From Chloroflexota bacterium (lineage in GTDB: Bacteria; Chloroflexota; UBA11872), in the NCBI GenBank assembly GCA_022820025.1, contig JAJEGF010000083.1:62001-126000 (forward strand): 64,000 bases of DNA. Direction: 5' to 3'. Under the pieces are notes generated by a model. That model did no database searches. It worked only from the letters and a program-made list of their open reading frames with translations, and was not told the origin of the DNA. The stretch's first letter is position 1. Each line of letters begins with the position of its first letter. Of the stretch, positions 36,834-45,308 are shown one piece after another. A program made the position numbers and the translations under genes.

Positions 36834-37633
36834 TGTGGCCCGCGTCACCTGAAGCCTCGCTGATCGCCGACCGAGCCTATCTCCGGGACTACGCCGGCTG
36901 GGTGTCCTCCATCCACGGGGTCGAGGCGCGCGCGCTCGTGGCCGCCATTCGCAAGGCCGACGATCGCAACCTGAGAAAGGCCTTGAGCACCCGCCTCATG
37001 CAGTCGCGCGTGAGTGCCCTGCTCTCAATCGGGTTTCTCTATGTGGCGGTCCGCGAGAGATTCGGTTCGTCGTTGCTCCAGGCGCGACTTCGGGCCGACG
37101 CATCTTCGGCTCGCACGGCCCTGCGCGAGGCGTCGCGTGCCGCCGACACTGGACTGTGGCGGTTTCTGCGCCTGCCGGAGCCCGCTGAGCTCCGCAAGGC
37201 CAGGGTCGACCCAGCCGCCGTCAATGAGTACGTGGACTCCGGTGAGCAGCGTCTGGCCAACGTCGCCCGTATCGGCCAGCTCGCTCGCCAGGACATGCTG
37301 TTGAGCACCTTGGATGCCGGACGTCACAACCGGATCATCGTGGCTTCGCCGCGCAGCGTGGGTCTGATCAAGACCGGGCAGGAGTCCGAGCTGCACGGTC
37401 TGAGCAACACAGCCTTCTACCTGGTGGACCTCTCCGGCGGCGAGTTGCGGGACGAGGGCGACCTGGTGGCCGTGGCCAGCCCCACCACGCCGGCCGTGAT
37501 CGAGGAGATTGCCGAAGAGATCGTGTTCATCGACGCGGAGGCGGCCGCGACAGCCGCGCTCGTCAGCCTGGTGGCAGATGCTGGGCTGCTGGACGCCGGC
37601 GATCGAGGACCGGCCCTAGGCGACTTCCTCTAA
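36833..37633 (+). CDS. Hypothetical helical protein (266 aa)
   Basis: ATG 36833 overlaps the stop of the preceding unknown gene. The product is largely helical with many Ala, Arg and Leu residues. One moderately hydrophobic stretch (ALLSIGFLYVAV) may be buried rather than a membrane helix. A later part (NRIIVASPRSVGLIKTGQESELHG, EIVFIDAEAAATAALVSLV) looks like alpha/beta structure. No motif is recognised. Its end overlaps the convergent DUF6807 gene by 18 bases. Function unknown. Confidence 0.6.
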   Translation: MWPASPEASLIADRAYLRDYAGWVSSIHGVEARALVAAIRKADDRNLRKALSTRLMQSRVSALLSIGFLYVAVRERFGSSLLQARLRADASSARTALREASRAADTGLWRFLRLPEPAELRKARVDPAAVNEYVDSGEQRLANVARIGQLARQDMLLSTLDAGRHNRIIVASPRSVGLIKTGQESELHGLSNTAFYLVDLSGGELRDEGDLVAVASPTTPAVIEEIAEEIVFIDAEAAATAALVSLVADAGLLDAGDRGPALGDFL

Positions 37634-38443
37634 GAATCGAGCATAGAGGCCGGCCACGTCCGCCTCCTCGCAGGATCCGTCATGCGCCGCGAAGCGCGCA
37701 CCCACCGTGCGCGACGCGCCGGCTGCCAGGGTGATTTCCTCGTGCCGCCAGGGGCTCACGTACAGCGGGCCGTAGTCGCGGGTGAACCATGGGATGCCAT
37801 CGCTGCCCGGGTGCGGGAAAGTTGCGATTCCCGCCGTCTGGGTTCGGCTGACGGGCCCCGAGTAGTCCACCCAGTCGGAAACCTGGTCAAACGTCTCGGC
37901 CTCGTTGACTTGCCCGTTGGCGTTGGTGATGCGTCCCCCATCCAGCACGTCGATCTGGTCTGAAACTCGCAGGGCCAGCCCGGCCTCCTTGGTCTGGCCC
38001 ATGCGGATTGACCGCTCGTCCGCGCGCACGGTCACCGTGACGTCGATCATCGTGTGACCGGGACGCTCCCCAATAACGATGACTCGCGAGTCCCGCATGC
38101 AGCGTCGCTCGTCGCCGTCCAGCCAGTCGACCTCCTGCCGGAACGTCACCCCGTCCTCCGCAATCTCAACGTCGGCCGCGGTCACCAACATGCGTGGGCA
38201 GGGGACGGTCCATCGGGACTCGGGCGCCCAGAAGTTGACGCCGTCAATGTCCTCGTGGGCAAACCAGATGCCAAGATGATGCAGGTGGTCGGCCGTCGCT
38301 ATCTCGGTGACCACGTGGCCGCCCGGGGTCAGTACCGGATGGATGTAGGGACGGAACTTCCCCTGCTGGACGGCGGCCAGGTAGTGACCGTCGACGTAGA
38401 CCTTCTGCTGATGCTGGAGTTCGCGGACTTCGTAAGTTGGCAA
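37616..38443 (-). CDS. DUF6807 (PmoA-family) protein
   Basis: A 275-residue beta-rich protein whose N-terminal part, RPYIHPVLTPGGHVVTEIATADHLHHLGIWFAHEDIDGVNFW, matches the signature of the so-called PmoA/DUF6807 family. These genes usually neighbour sugar-oxidoreductase and glycan-degradation genes, and their biochemical role is not established. The start is a TTG without a good ribosome site. Its 3' end overlaps the convergent unknown gene. The two Gfo/Idh/MocA genes nearby on the same strand fit the usual context. Confidence 0.85.
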   Translation of the reverse strand: MPTYEVRELQHQQKVYVDGHYLAAVQQGKFRPYIHPVLTPGGHVVTEIATADHLHHLGIWFAHEDIDGVNFWAPESRWTVPCPRMLVTAADVEIAEDGVTFRQEVDWLDGDERRCMRDSRVIVIGERPGHTMIDVTVTVRADERSIRMGQTKEAGLALRVSDQIDVLDGGRITNANGQVNEAETFDQVSDWVDYSGPVSRTQTAGIATFPHPGSDGIPWFTRDYGPLYVSPWRHEEITLAAGASRTVGARFAAHDGSCEEADVAGLYARFLEEVA

Positions 38444-38564
38444 GGGGCTGGGTGATCCGGTGGACAGCCGGTTCAGTCTACGGGAACGCCAATGTCTACT
38501 CGGGGATGTGCCGATTCAATGACCATGCGGCTCCAGTTGCCCGAGGTGTCCTAACCTGTTCTGA

Positions 38565-38837
38565 ATGTTTGACGACGCACGCTCGTTTGCCCGCTCACTG
38601 GCTGCGCTGCCGCTATTTCTGATCGCGGCGGTTGGCGGCCTGATCGTCGTTGCCGTGGGCCTGGTATTCCTGGTCGCGGCGACGCTGGTGCTGGCCGTGG
38701 CCTCGTTGTTCCGCCCTGACCTGCGACGCGTAATCGTGGGCTTGTGGCGCGCCGGCCGGGCCGCGCGCGCTTATCGCCGCTGGCAGCGAGGACCGACCGT
38801 GGAAGTCGTTGATATCGACCCGGTGGACCGGCGATAG
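38565..38837 (+). CDS. Small membrane protein (90 aa)
   Basis: Two closely spaced hydrophobic helices (ALPLFLIAAVGGLIVVAVG and LVFLVAATLVLAVASLF) are followed by an Arg-rich cytoplasmic tail ending in VEVVDIDPVDRR. No family recognised. It lies alone between two minus-strand genes and ends 10 bases before the stop of the convergent oxidoreductase. Confidence 0.55.
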   Translation: MFDDARSFARSLAALPLFLIAAVGGLIVVAVGLVFLVAATLVLAVASLFRPDLRRVIVGLWRAGRAARAYRRWQRGPTVEVVDIDPVDRR

Positions 38838-38847
38838 GGCCGGTGCG

Positions 38848-39831
38848 CTAGCCCAGGTCCACGGCCTCCCCGGAAGTGGTTGAGCGGGCGATCGCGTCGA
38901 TGACGCGAATCGTGGTGAGGTTGTTGCGCCCCGACAGTTGGGTGTCGACGCCCTCGTTGATCTGCCTGGCGAACATGTCGGATATCTGTTCCTCCGGGGA
39001 CATGCCGCCGGGCGGGGGATCGGTCGGGATCGACTCGACCTCCGCGCCGCGCTTGAGCAGCAGCGAGTCGTTGGTCCGTAGGCCAGAGGTGGCCAGCGCG
39101 GCCTCCTCGCATTCGACCGTGAACTGGAACTCGCTATGCCGGGCCTGCGAGGTGCCTACGTATGTGGCCGAGGTACCGTCGTCAAACTCGATGATGGAGT
39201 GCACCAGGGACGGCGTCGGCCACGTTCCCCAGGCGGGTTCGACGCTGATGCCGCGGACGCGGACCGGAGTGCGCGGAATGGCGCTGAGCAGCGTGTCGAT
39301 CTGGTGCACGCCCTGCTGCCACAGGTGCATGTGCGGCGAGTCGTGATACGGACCGCCACGCGCTTTGTGGTGGATCATCACGGCGTAGCCGGGCGGGCCG
39401 TACGTCTCTTCGATCAGATGGCGGCGAATGGTGGGATACACCGGGTTGAGCCGATCATTCTGGGTCACCAGCAGCTGCAACCCGGCGGCCTCGGCCGTGG
39501 CCACGGCGCGTTCGGCGTCCTCCAGGCTCACGGTAAAGGGCTTCTCAACCATCACGTGCTTGCCCGCCGCCAGCGCCTCGTCGATGAACGGCGCGTGGAT
39601 CACGACCGGCGTTACGACCACGACGGCGTCGCAGTCGTGCGTGTCCAGGGCCTCGGTCAGGGATGTGTGGGCCGCATCGGAACCCAGGTCGGCCAGGTCG
39701 AGCCCCTGGGCCATGAAATCGTCGTTGACGTCGACCAGGGCGACCGGTTCGAAGTCCTCCGACTGGGTCATGACGCCCAGGTGGGAGCGGGCGCGGTTCC
39801 AGGCGCCGACGTGGATGGTGCGGATGGCCAT
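38848..39831 (-). CDS. Gfo/Idh/MocA family oxidoreductase
   Basis: I use the ATG at 39831 (MAIRTIHVGAWNRARSH); the frame upstream is not conserved. The 327-residue protein has an N-terminal Rossmann domain with LVDVNDD as the NAD-discriminating strand end, the catalytic EKP in HVMVEKPFTV, and a C-terminal sheet domain (RGISVEPAWGTWP, SIIEFDDGTSATYVGT). The first glycine-rich loop is modified (GAWNRARSHLG). Members oxidise sugars, inositols or related alcohols with NAD(P). Confidence 0.88.
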   Translation of the reverse strand: MAIRTIHVGAWNRARSHLGVMTQSEDFEPVALVDVNDDFMAQGLDLADLGSDAAHTSLTEALDTHDCDAVVVVTPVVIHAPFIDEALAAGKHVMVEKPFTVSLEDAERAVATAEAAGLQLLVTQNDRLNPVYPTIRRHLIEETYGPPGYAVMIHHKARGGPYHDSPHMHLWQQGVHQIDTLLSAIPRTPVRVRGISVEPAWGTWPTPSLVHSIIEFDDGTSATYVGTSQARHSEFQFTVECEEAALATSGLRTNDSLLLKRGAEVESIPTDPPPGGMSPEEQISDMFARQINEGVDTQLSGRNNLTTIRVIDAIARSTTSGEAVDLG

Positions 39832-40111
39832 GGGTCTCGTCCCTGACGGGTGAGCGCCGCCATTATCGGCGCCGGCGTGGCGTGCGACCAATGACAAGCA
39901 GACCCCGTCGCGGGCCGCACGGTTGAACGCCGCCTGGTCAGACCGCCGCAGTCGCGCGGGGAGCAGATCGAGTCATCAAGCTGCCACGCGCAAGCGTGTC
40001 GGGAGCGTTACGGCCGCTTTCGACGTACGCCAGTCCAGCGCAAAAACGATGGCTGTTTTCGAGTCCCCAGGACAGAAGCCCCGTCCAGGCGCCGTATAGG
40101 CGATCGCCGCG
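39832..40111. other. Intergenic gap between two Gfo/Idh/MocA genes
   Basis: This 280-base stretch has no convincing ORF. It contains several GC-rich inverted patches but no clear stem with a following T-run. No promoter with both boxes was found on the minus strand for the gene at 38848. Confidence 0.4.
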
Positions 40112-41140
40112 CTACAGCACGACTCGGCAACCCGACTCGGCCGATTCGTACGCGGCGTGGACGACCCGCAGCACCTTAACCCCGTCCTCGGCGGTAATCG
40201 GCGGATCGATCTCGCCCAGGCAGGCGCGCACCGTGCATTCGACCCACGGGGTGTAGCCGCCGCCGCGACCGTCGTACTCGAAGCGCCGGTCGTTGGATCC
40301 GGCCATGGCAGAGGAGATCGAACGCCATTCCAGCGCGTCCGCCTCGCCCTCGTGCGCGCGCACCCAGCCCTCGGACCCGTACACGGTGAAGCCGTTGTGA
40401 CCCTTCTGATCCATCAGATAGCCGCTGAACAGCACCCCCAGTGCGCCGCCCGAGAACTTGAAGGTGACAATGCCCAGGTCCTCGACGTCGATGGGCGCGC
40501 CGCCCGCAACTGCCGTCATGGCCGTCACCTCGGCGATGTCCTCACCCACCAGGTAGCTCAACATGTCCAGGCGGTGGATGCCCAGCCAGCTCAGGTGCCC
40601 GCCGCCGGCCAGCTTCTTTTGAAACGTCCAGTCGGGATCGCCCAGCCGCCGCTGGATGCGCGTTTGGTCGTCCACCTGCACCGCGCGTACCGCGTACAGG
40701 TCGCCGATACCGTCACCCTGGATGATGCGGCGTGCGTCTTCGACCGATGGGCTGATGCGGTTGGCCAGCGCCAGCATCAGGTGCGCGCCGTTCGCGTCGG
40801 CCAGTCCGGCCAGTTCCTCGAACTGCCCCACGTTCACGCAGGCCGGCTTTTCCGCCATCACGTGCACGCCGGCTTCCAGCAGCGGCCGAATCACGTCCGG
40901 GGCATGCGCCGCGATCATGGTCACGATCGCCATGTCCGGCTTCCCGGCCGCCAGCAGCGAATCCATCGTCGTGTGCGTGCCGCCCGCCTTGTCCCCTACA
41001 GTCGCGACGGAGTCGCCAAACGTCATCCCGCCCGGATCCATCAACTCCGCCCGCTCGATCAGATCGAGGTCGCGAATCGCGTCGCGGTACGGCTGCTGGT
41101 GGGCGGCGCCCTCCTCGGTAATCAGTGCGACCGTGGCCAT
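40112..41140 (-). CDS. Gfo/Idh/MocA family oxidoreductase
   Basis: The start is ATG 41140 (MATVALITEEGAAHQQPYRDAI), preceded by a GGGGGGG tract that may act as ribosome site. The 342-residue product has the catalytic EKP in HVMAEKPACVNVG and a C-terminal domain with GDLYAVRAVQVDDQTR, GGHLSWLGIHRLDMLSYLVGE and VTFKFSGGALGVLFSGY. It belongs to the same superfamily as the gene at 38848 but is not a close copy. The His in WLGIHRLDM is at the usual catalytic position. Confidence 0.9.
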   Translation of the reverse strand: MATVALITEEGAAHQQPYRDAIRDLDLIERAELMDPGGMTFGDSVATVGDKAGGTHTTMDSLLAAGKPDMAIVTMIAAHAPDVIRPLLEAGVHVMAEKPACVNVGQFEELAGLADANGAHLMLALANRISPSVEDARRIIQGDGIGDLYAVRAVQVDDQTRIQRRLGDPDWTFQKKLAGGGHLSWLGIHRLDMLSYLVGEDIAEVTAMTAVAGGAPIDVEDLGIVTFKFSGGALGVLFSGYLMDQKGHNGFTVYGSEGWVRAHEGEADALEWRSISSAMAGSNDRRFEYDGRGGGYTPWVECTVRACLGEIDPPITAEDGVKVLRVVHAAYESAESGCRVVL

Positions 41141-41294
41141 GTCAAACCCCCCCTCACACGCTGGCGTTCCGCGCATGGTAGTCGAGCGGACTGGAATACG
41201 CGCCGGTCAGATGCACCGGCCATACCCCGTGGAATGAAGGGCTTTCCTCCTGGTCACCGCGCAGGTGTGCCGCGATCAGTCCGCGGCCTTGCTT

Positions 41295-41705
41295 CTATCC
41301 CGCCGTTCCGTCCTTGCGGCTGTGAACCAGGAGCAGGTTGCCGTCGGGATCGGAAATCCCGGCCGTGTAGCACAGCGCCTGCTCGCCGGGCCCAAAGAGG
41401 ATGTCCACCTCGTGGTGGCGAAGTTCGTCAACAGCCTGGCCTACGTCGTCGACGGCAATGGCAACGGCGCCGCCCTGAACGTCCGCGCCGGCGCCTTTGG
41501 AATCCAGGCGAAGCGCCAGCACTGTCGGCGTGTCGCCAACCGCGAACTCGACCCATCCTGGACCTTCCCAGGACTTGAGCGTCAAACCCAACGTGTTCTC
41601 GTAGAAGTCCGCGCGCCTGGCGATGTCGCCGACGTTGTCGACGAAGAAGTCGATCCCCCGGGGTTTCACCAGGTTCTCCGAGATGGGTGATGTTGGACTC
41701 GACAC
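41295..41705 (-). CDS. VOC-family protein
   Basis: A short VOC protein (136 aa from GTG 41705; a GTG at 41729 would add eight residues). The fold is visible as GIDFFVDNVGDIARRADFYENTLGLTL, GWVEFAVGDTPTVLAL, VAIAVDDVGQAVDELRHHEVDILFG and GISDPDGNLLLVHSR. The first metal-ligand position carries Asp/Phe rather than His, so metal binding is doubtful. This type includes many putative glyoxalase-like or antibiotic-binding proteins. Confidence 0.8.
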   Translation of the reverse strand: MSSPTSPISENLVKPRGIDFFVDNVGDIARRADFYENTLGLTLKSWEGPGWVEFAVGDTPTVLALRLDSKGAGADVQGGAVAIAVDDVGQAVDELRHHEVDILFGPGEQALCYTAGISDPDGNLLLVHSRKDGTAG

Positions 41706-41796
41706 GGCCCACCCACGCTGGCGGCACACGTGCGCCTACCTCGCGTCAGGCGACCTGACGATAGCGAATGGCTGATCCCGGCCGTCCTGTGCCTGC

Positions 41797-42561
41797 CTAC
41801 GCGAGCGGACGTGCGGCCCGCACGCGGTAGCGCAGAAATACCTCGTCCCCGTGCGTGGCGGTGGTGACCAACTCCAACTGTTGCAGTTGATCGCTCGGCA
41901 GCGCCGCCGGACCCTCGACGGTCGTTCGCGGTCGCGGCTCGCCGATGATCGAGGGCGTAACCGTGATGAAGAACTCATCCACCAGCCGGGCGGCAAGCAT
42001 GTGATAGTTCAGAATCGCTCCGCCCTCGCACACCAGGCGCCGCACACCCCGCTCGGACGCCAGGTAGCGCACCAGGCCGTTCAGATCGACGCTTTTCGCG
42101 CCGACCCTGACGATCTCCGCCACCTCCGATAGACCGTTCGTGACTTCGGCAACCTCGGGCACTGCCAGCACCGGCGCAATCGGATAGCTGTGGCGCTGAA
42201 ACACCCGGTCGTTCGGATCGATCTGGCCGGAGTTAGACACCACGATGAACAACGGTGGCTCGCTCAGCCCCCGCCGTTCCCGCTCTCGCTGCAGCTCCTC
42301 GCTCCACATGTACCGGTCGATCCGCATCCCCAGCGTGCGCGCTCCATGCAGCACCGCGTCGAAGTGGATGCGAAACCTGCGGAATGTGCGCTGGTCCGCG
42401 TCCAGGCTGATCGGCCAGTACTCGTCGGTTGGCCCCGTGATCGCCCCGTCGATCGTCATCACCATCTGGATCGCGGTGTAGGGACGCCACGTGCCGCTGG
42501 GAAGCTCCAGATCGTCGTAGACGCCGCCCGCGTCGTCCGGTTCGGTTCCCCGCTGCCTCAC
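41797..42561 (-). CDS. RibD C-terminal / dihydrofolate-reductase-like domain protein
   Basis: A 254-residue protein with the RibD-C fold: TAIQMVMTIDGAITGPTDEYWPISLDADQRTFRRFRIHFDAVLHGARTLGM at the start and LVCEGGAILNYHMLAARLVDEFFITVTPSIIGE near the end. RibD-C reduces the ribosylamino-pyrimidine of riboflavin synthesis, but stand-alone members have various reductase roles and there is no deaminase domain here. The GTG start follows the response regulator stop by one base, so it is co-transcribed with the kinase/regulator pair. Confidence 0.84.
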   Translation of the reverse strand: MRQRGTEPDDAGGVYDDLELPSGTWRPYTAIQMVMTIDGAITGPTDEYWPISLDADQRTFRRFRIHFDAVLHGARTLGMRIDRYMWSEELQRERERRGLSEPPLFIVVSNSGQIDPNDRVFQRHSYPIAPVLAVPEVAEVTNGLSEVAEIVRVGAKSVDLNGLVRYLASERGVRRLVCEGGAILNYHMLAARLVDEFFITVTPSIIGEPRPRTTVEGPAALPSDQLQQLELVTTATHGDEVFLRYRVRAARPLA

Positions 42562-42562
42562 C

Positions 42563-43006
42563 CTACTCGGGCGGCAGCTTCACGATGTTCAGCCAGAAGT
42601 CCTGAATCGACGACACCACGCGCATGAACTGCTCCAGGTCCACCGGCTTCGTCACGTAGGCGTTCGCGTACAGGTCATAGGTGCGCAGGATGTCCTGCTC
42701 GGCCGCTGAACTGGTCAGCACCACCACCGGGATCCGGTGCAGGTCCGGGTCCGACTTCAAATCCTGCAGGACTTCCCGTCCGTCCTTCCGGGGCAGGTTC
42801 AAATCCAGCAGGATCAGGTCGGGCCGCGGCCGGTCGGCGTAGCCTCCCTGACGGCGCACGTAGGCGATGGCCTGTTCACCGTCGTTGACCACGTTCAGCG
42901 TGTTGCGAATCTTGGCCTCGCGCACCGCCTCCTGCGTCAGGCGCACGTCGCCCGGGTTGTCCTCCACCAGCAGAATCTCTATCGGGGCGCCGCTCTCCTG
43001 GGCCAC
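42563..43006 (-). CDS. Single-domain response regulator (Rcp1-like)
   Basis: A 147-residue receiver domain with no output domain. Acidic pocket EDNPGD (15-20), phosphoacceptor Asp68 in [13 protein letters not shown], Thr in VVVLTSS and Lys in [12 protein letters not shown]. The NLPRKDG loop and the length fit Rcp1-type partners of phytochrome-like kinases. GTG start with AAAGGAGG upstream. The histidine kinase gene lies 81 bases upstream on the same strand, so the pair probably works together. Confidence 0.93.
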   Translation of the reverse strand: MAQESGAPIEILLVEDNPGDVRLTQEAVREAKIRNTLNVVNDGEQAIAYVRRQGGYADRPRPDLILLDLNLPRKDGREVLQDLKSDPDLHRIPVVVLTSSAAEQDILRTYDLYANAYVTKPVDLEQFMRVVSSIQDFWLNIVKLPPE

Positions 43007-43087
43007 CTCAGGCCTCCTTTCGCGTCGAGTCTCCCAAAGCCTGCTGCCGCATTCCTTGGGTAGTGTCGCCGGTCCCGCCGCCGCGGC

Positions 43088-44377
43088 TCAACGAGCGGCG
43101 GGCGCCGCCTCAACGGCCTTTAGCGTAAACCGAAATGTCGTGCCCTGGCCCTTGGCCGACTCCGGCCAGATTGTCCCCCCGTGCCGTTCCACGATCTTCC
43201 GGCACACCGAGAGTCCGATCCCCGTACCCTCATAGGTGTCCCGCGTGTGCAGCCGCTGAAAGACTTGGAAGATCCGGTCGAAGTGCGCTGGATCGATGCC
43301 AATGCCGTTGTCCGCAACCGCGAACTCCCACATCGAACCCGCGCGCTGCGCCGTTACCGTCACCCGCGGTCTGTCGCTCGCATTGAACTTGACCGCGTTG
43401 CTGACGAGGTTCTGAAATAGCTGCGTGAGCTGTATTCGGTCGCCCAGGACCGTCGGTACCGGATCGTGGACGACCTCGGCGCCAGCCTCCGCAATGGCTT
43501 GCTCCAGGTTGATGAGAGAGTCCCTGAGCGCCGCGCCGGTCTCGGTTGGCTCCAGTTCGCGCCCGCGAGTCCCCACCCGTGAAAGGTCCAGCAGCCCGTT
43601 TAGCAACGCCTGCATCCGCCGCGCTCCGTCTACCGCAAACTCAATGAAGTCGTCCGCATCCGAGTCCAACCGGCCCCGATAGCGCCGATCGAGTAGTCCC
43701 ACGTAGCTGGCCACCATCCGCAGCGGTTCCTGCAGGTCGTGCGAGGCCACGTAGGCAAATTGCTCCAATTCGGCATTCGACCGCGCCAGTTCGGCCTGCG
43801 TGGCCAGCAACGACTCGATCGACTGGGCATTCGCCACCGCGCCGGCGACTTGCGCGGCAATCAGCACCGCCAGCGCCTCGCTGCGCGCGTCGTAGGCGTT
43901 CGGCGTCCGCGACATGAACCGCATGACTGCAACCACCACCTGCTCCAGGATCACCGGAACGTCCATCCAGGTCCGCAGGCCGGCCTCGATCCCATCCTGC
44001 AGCCGCGGCGACCGCGTCAGGATCGCGGCGACATTCCTGTCGTCGACAATCTGCGGCCGCTTGCTCCGCACCACGGTCTCGATGACCTGCCCCTCCAGCG
44101 GCTGCCAGACGTCCAGCGTTGCCAGTGGCACATCGATCCCCGCGTAATACCGCGCCTTGTACTGGCACGCCTCGCTGTCGACCACCACGATCGACAGCCG
44201 ATCCGCCGGAATCACCGACGTCACCGCGTCGGTAAAGCGTTCGTAAACCTCGTCGATGTCCGACGCCGACGTCATGATTCGCCCAAGCTGGGCCAGCAAC
44301 GGCGCGAATTCGACCTCGATCTGCGTCAGATCAAGGTCGGCCCCTTCGCCTCGACTTCCCGGTTCCGCCACGTTCAT
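43088..44377 (-). CDS. GAF-domain sensor histidine kinase
   Basis: The start at ATG 44377 gives 429 residues. A GAF domain spans about 38-190 and lacks an obvious chromophore Cys-His pair. A helix leads into the dimerisation/phosphoacceptor segment AYVASHDLQEPLRMV with His213. The ATPase domain has N-box LFQNLVSNAVKFN, DNGIGIDP and GTGIGLSVCRKIVERHGG. No membrane helix is seen, so it is a cytosolic kinase. It is followed by an Rcp1-like regulator and is divergent from a second regulator with a PAS domain. Confidence 0.93.
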   Translation of the reverse strand: MNVAEPGSRGEGADLDLTQIEVEFAPLLAQLGRIMTSASDIDEVYERFTDAVTSVIPADRLSIVVVDSEACQYKARYYAGIDVPLATLDVWQPLEGQVIETVVRSKRPQIVDDRNVAAILTRSPRLQDGIEAGLRTWMDVPVILEQVVVAVMRFMSRTPNAYDARSEALAVLIAAQVAGAVANAQSIESLLATQAELARSNAELEQFAYVASHDLQEPLRMVASYVGLLDRRYRGRLDSDADDFIEFAVDGARRMQALLNGLLDLSRVGTRGRELEPTETGAALRDSLINLEQAIAEAGAEVVHDPVPTVLGDRIQLTQLFQNLVSNAVKFNASDRPRVTVTAQRAGSMWEFAVADNGIGIDPAHFDRIFQVFQRLHTRDTYEGTGIGLSVCRKIVERHGGTIWPESAKGQGTTFRFTLKAVEAAPAAR

Positions 44378-44527
44378 CCGTCCCAAAAGCCTGGTTCGCC
44401 GCCCGCATCGCCAATGCTCCATTCCTCCGAATGCGCGGAAGCACTCCGGCAATTGTTACAGTTTGGGCACACTTCGACGTTGAATGATCGACGCCGCAAA
44501 GCAGCGGCGCCCGCTGGGAGGGGAAGA

Positions 44528-45286
44528 ATGGCCGCGCAAACGCTCCGAATCCTGGTCATCGAGGACAACCCCGGCGACGTTCGCCTGCTCGAAGAGATGC
44601 TCGTCCCTACCGGCGATGTGCAGTACGAAGTCCAGAGCTACGCCAAGCTCGATAGCGGACTTGACGCCATTGCCGACTACTCGCCATCGGTGATCCTGCT
44701 GGATCTGGGCCTTGGCGAATCTCAGGGCCTCGACACGTTCACCGCGGCCCAGGAACGCGCCGGCGACGTCCCGATCGTCATCCTGTCCGGTCTAGGCGAC
44801 GAAGCCGTGGCAACCGCCGCGGTCGGCCAGGGTGCCCAGGACTACCTGGTCAAGGGCGAATTCGAGGAAGAACGGCTGCGCCGCACTATTCGCTACTCGA
44901 TCGAGCGCCAGCGCCGCGCCGCGACCGCCGAGGAACGCATCCGCACCCTCGTCGCCGAAGAGCCCGGCTTCGCCGACATCGTCATGAACCAGCCTGACGG
45001 CGTCATCGTCGCCGACTCCACGCGCAAGGTGCTCTTCGCCAACCCGGCCGCCGCCGAACTGTTCACCGTCCCGGTCGACGACCTGGTCGGCAGCGAGCTC
45101 GAGTTCAACGTGCGTCCCGGCGCCTCGCAGATGGTCCAGATTCGCGAGGACCCGCGGAATCCCAAGTACCTGGAAGCCCACAGCGCCCAGGCTGTCTGGT
45201 CCGGCAGCGACGTCCACGTCCTCACCTTCCGCGAAGGCGAACACATCGGCGTGCTCCGCCGCATCCTCAACAGCATCGGGCTCTAG
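44528..45286 (+). CDS. Response regulator with C-terminal PAS domain
   Basis: ATG 44528 is preceded by GGGAGGGGAAG. The 252-residue protein has a receiver domain (about 6-125; EDNPGDVRL, phosphoacceptor Asp59 in VILLDLGLGESQG, LSGLGDE, DYLVKGEF). A short helical linker and a PAS domain (about 147-240; DIVMNQPDGVIVADSTRKVLFANPAAAELF) follow. There is no DNA-binding or enzymatic output, so it probably relays to a partner. It is divergent from the kinase with a 150-base shared promoter region. Confidence 0.9.
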   Translation: MAAQTLRILVIEDNPGDVRLLEEMLVPTGDVQYEVQSYAKLDSGLDAIADYSPSVILLDLGLGESQGLDTFTAAQERAGDVPIVILSGLGDEAVATAAVGQGAQDYLVKGEFEEERLRRTIRYSIERQRRAATAEERIRTLVAEEPGFADIVMNQPDGVIVADSTRKVLFANPAAAELFTVPVDDLVGSELEFNVRPGASQMVQIREDPRNPKYLEAHSAQAVWSGSDVHVLTFREGEHIGVLRRILNSIGL

Positions 45287-45308
45287 ACGCCGCTCGCCGA
45301 GTCGACGC

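Noticed and set aside
40157-41578. 473-codon plus-strand ORF
   Set aside because: It is antisense to the Gfo/Idh/MocA gene at 40112-41140, which has the EKP motif; the ORF translation is His/Arg-rich shadow.
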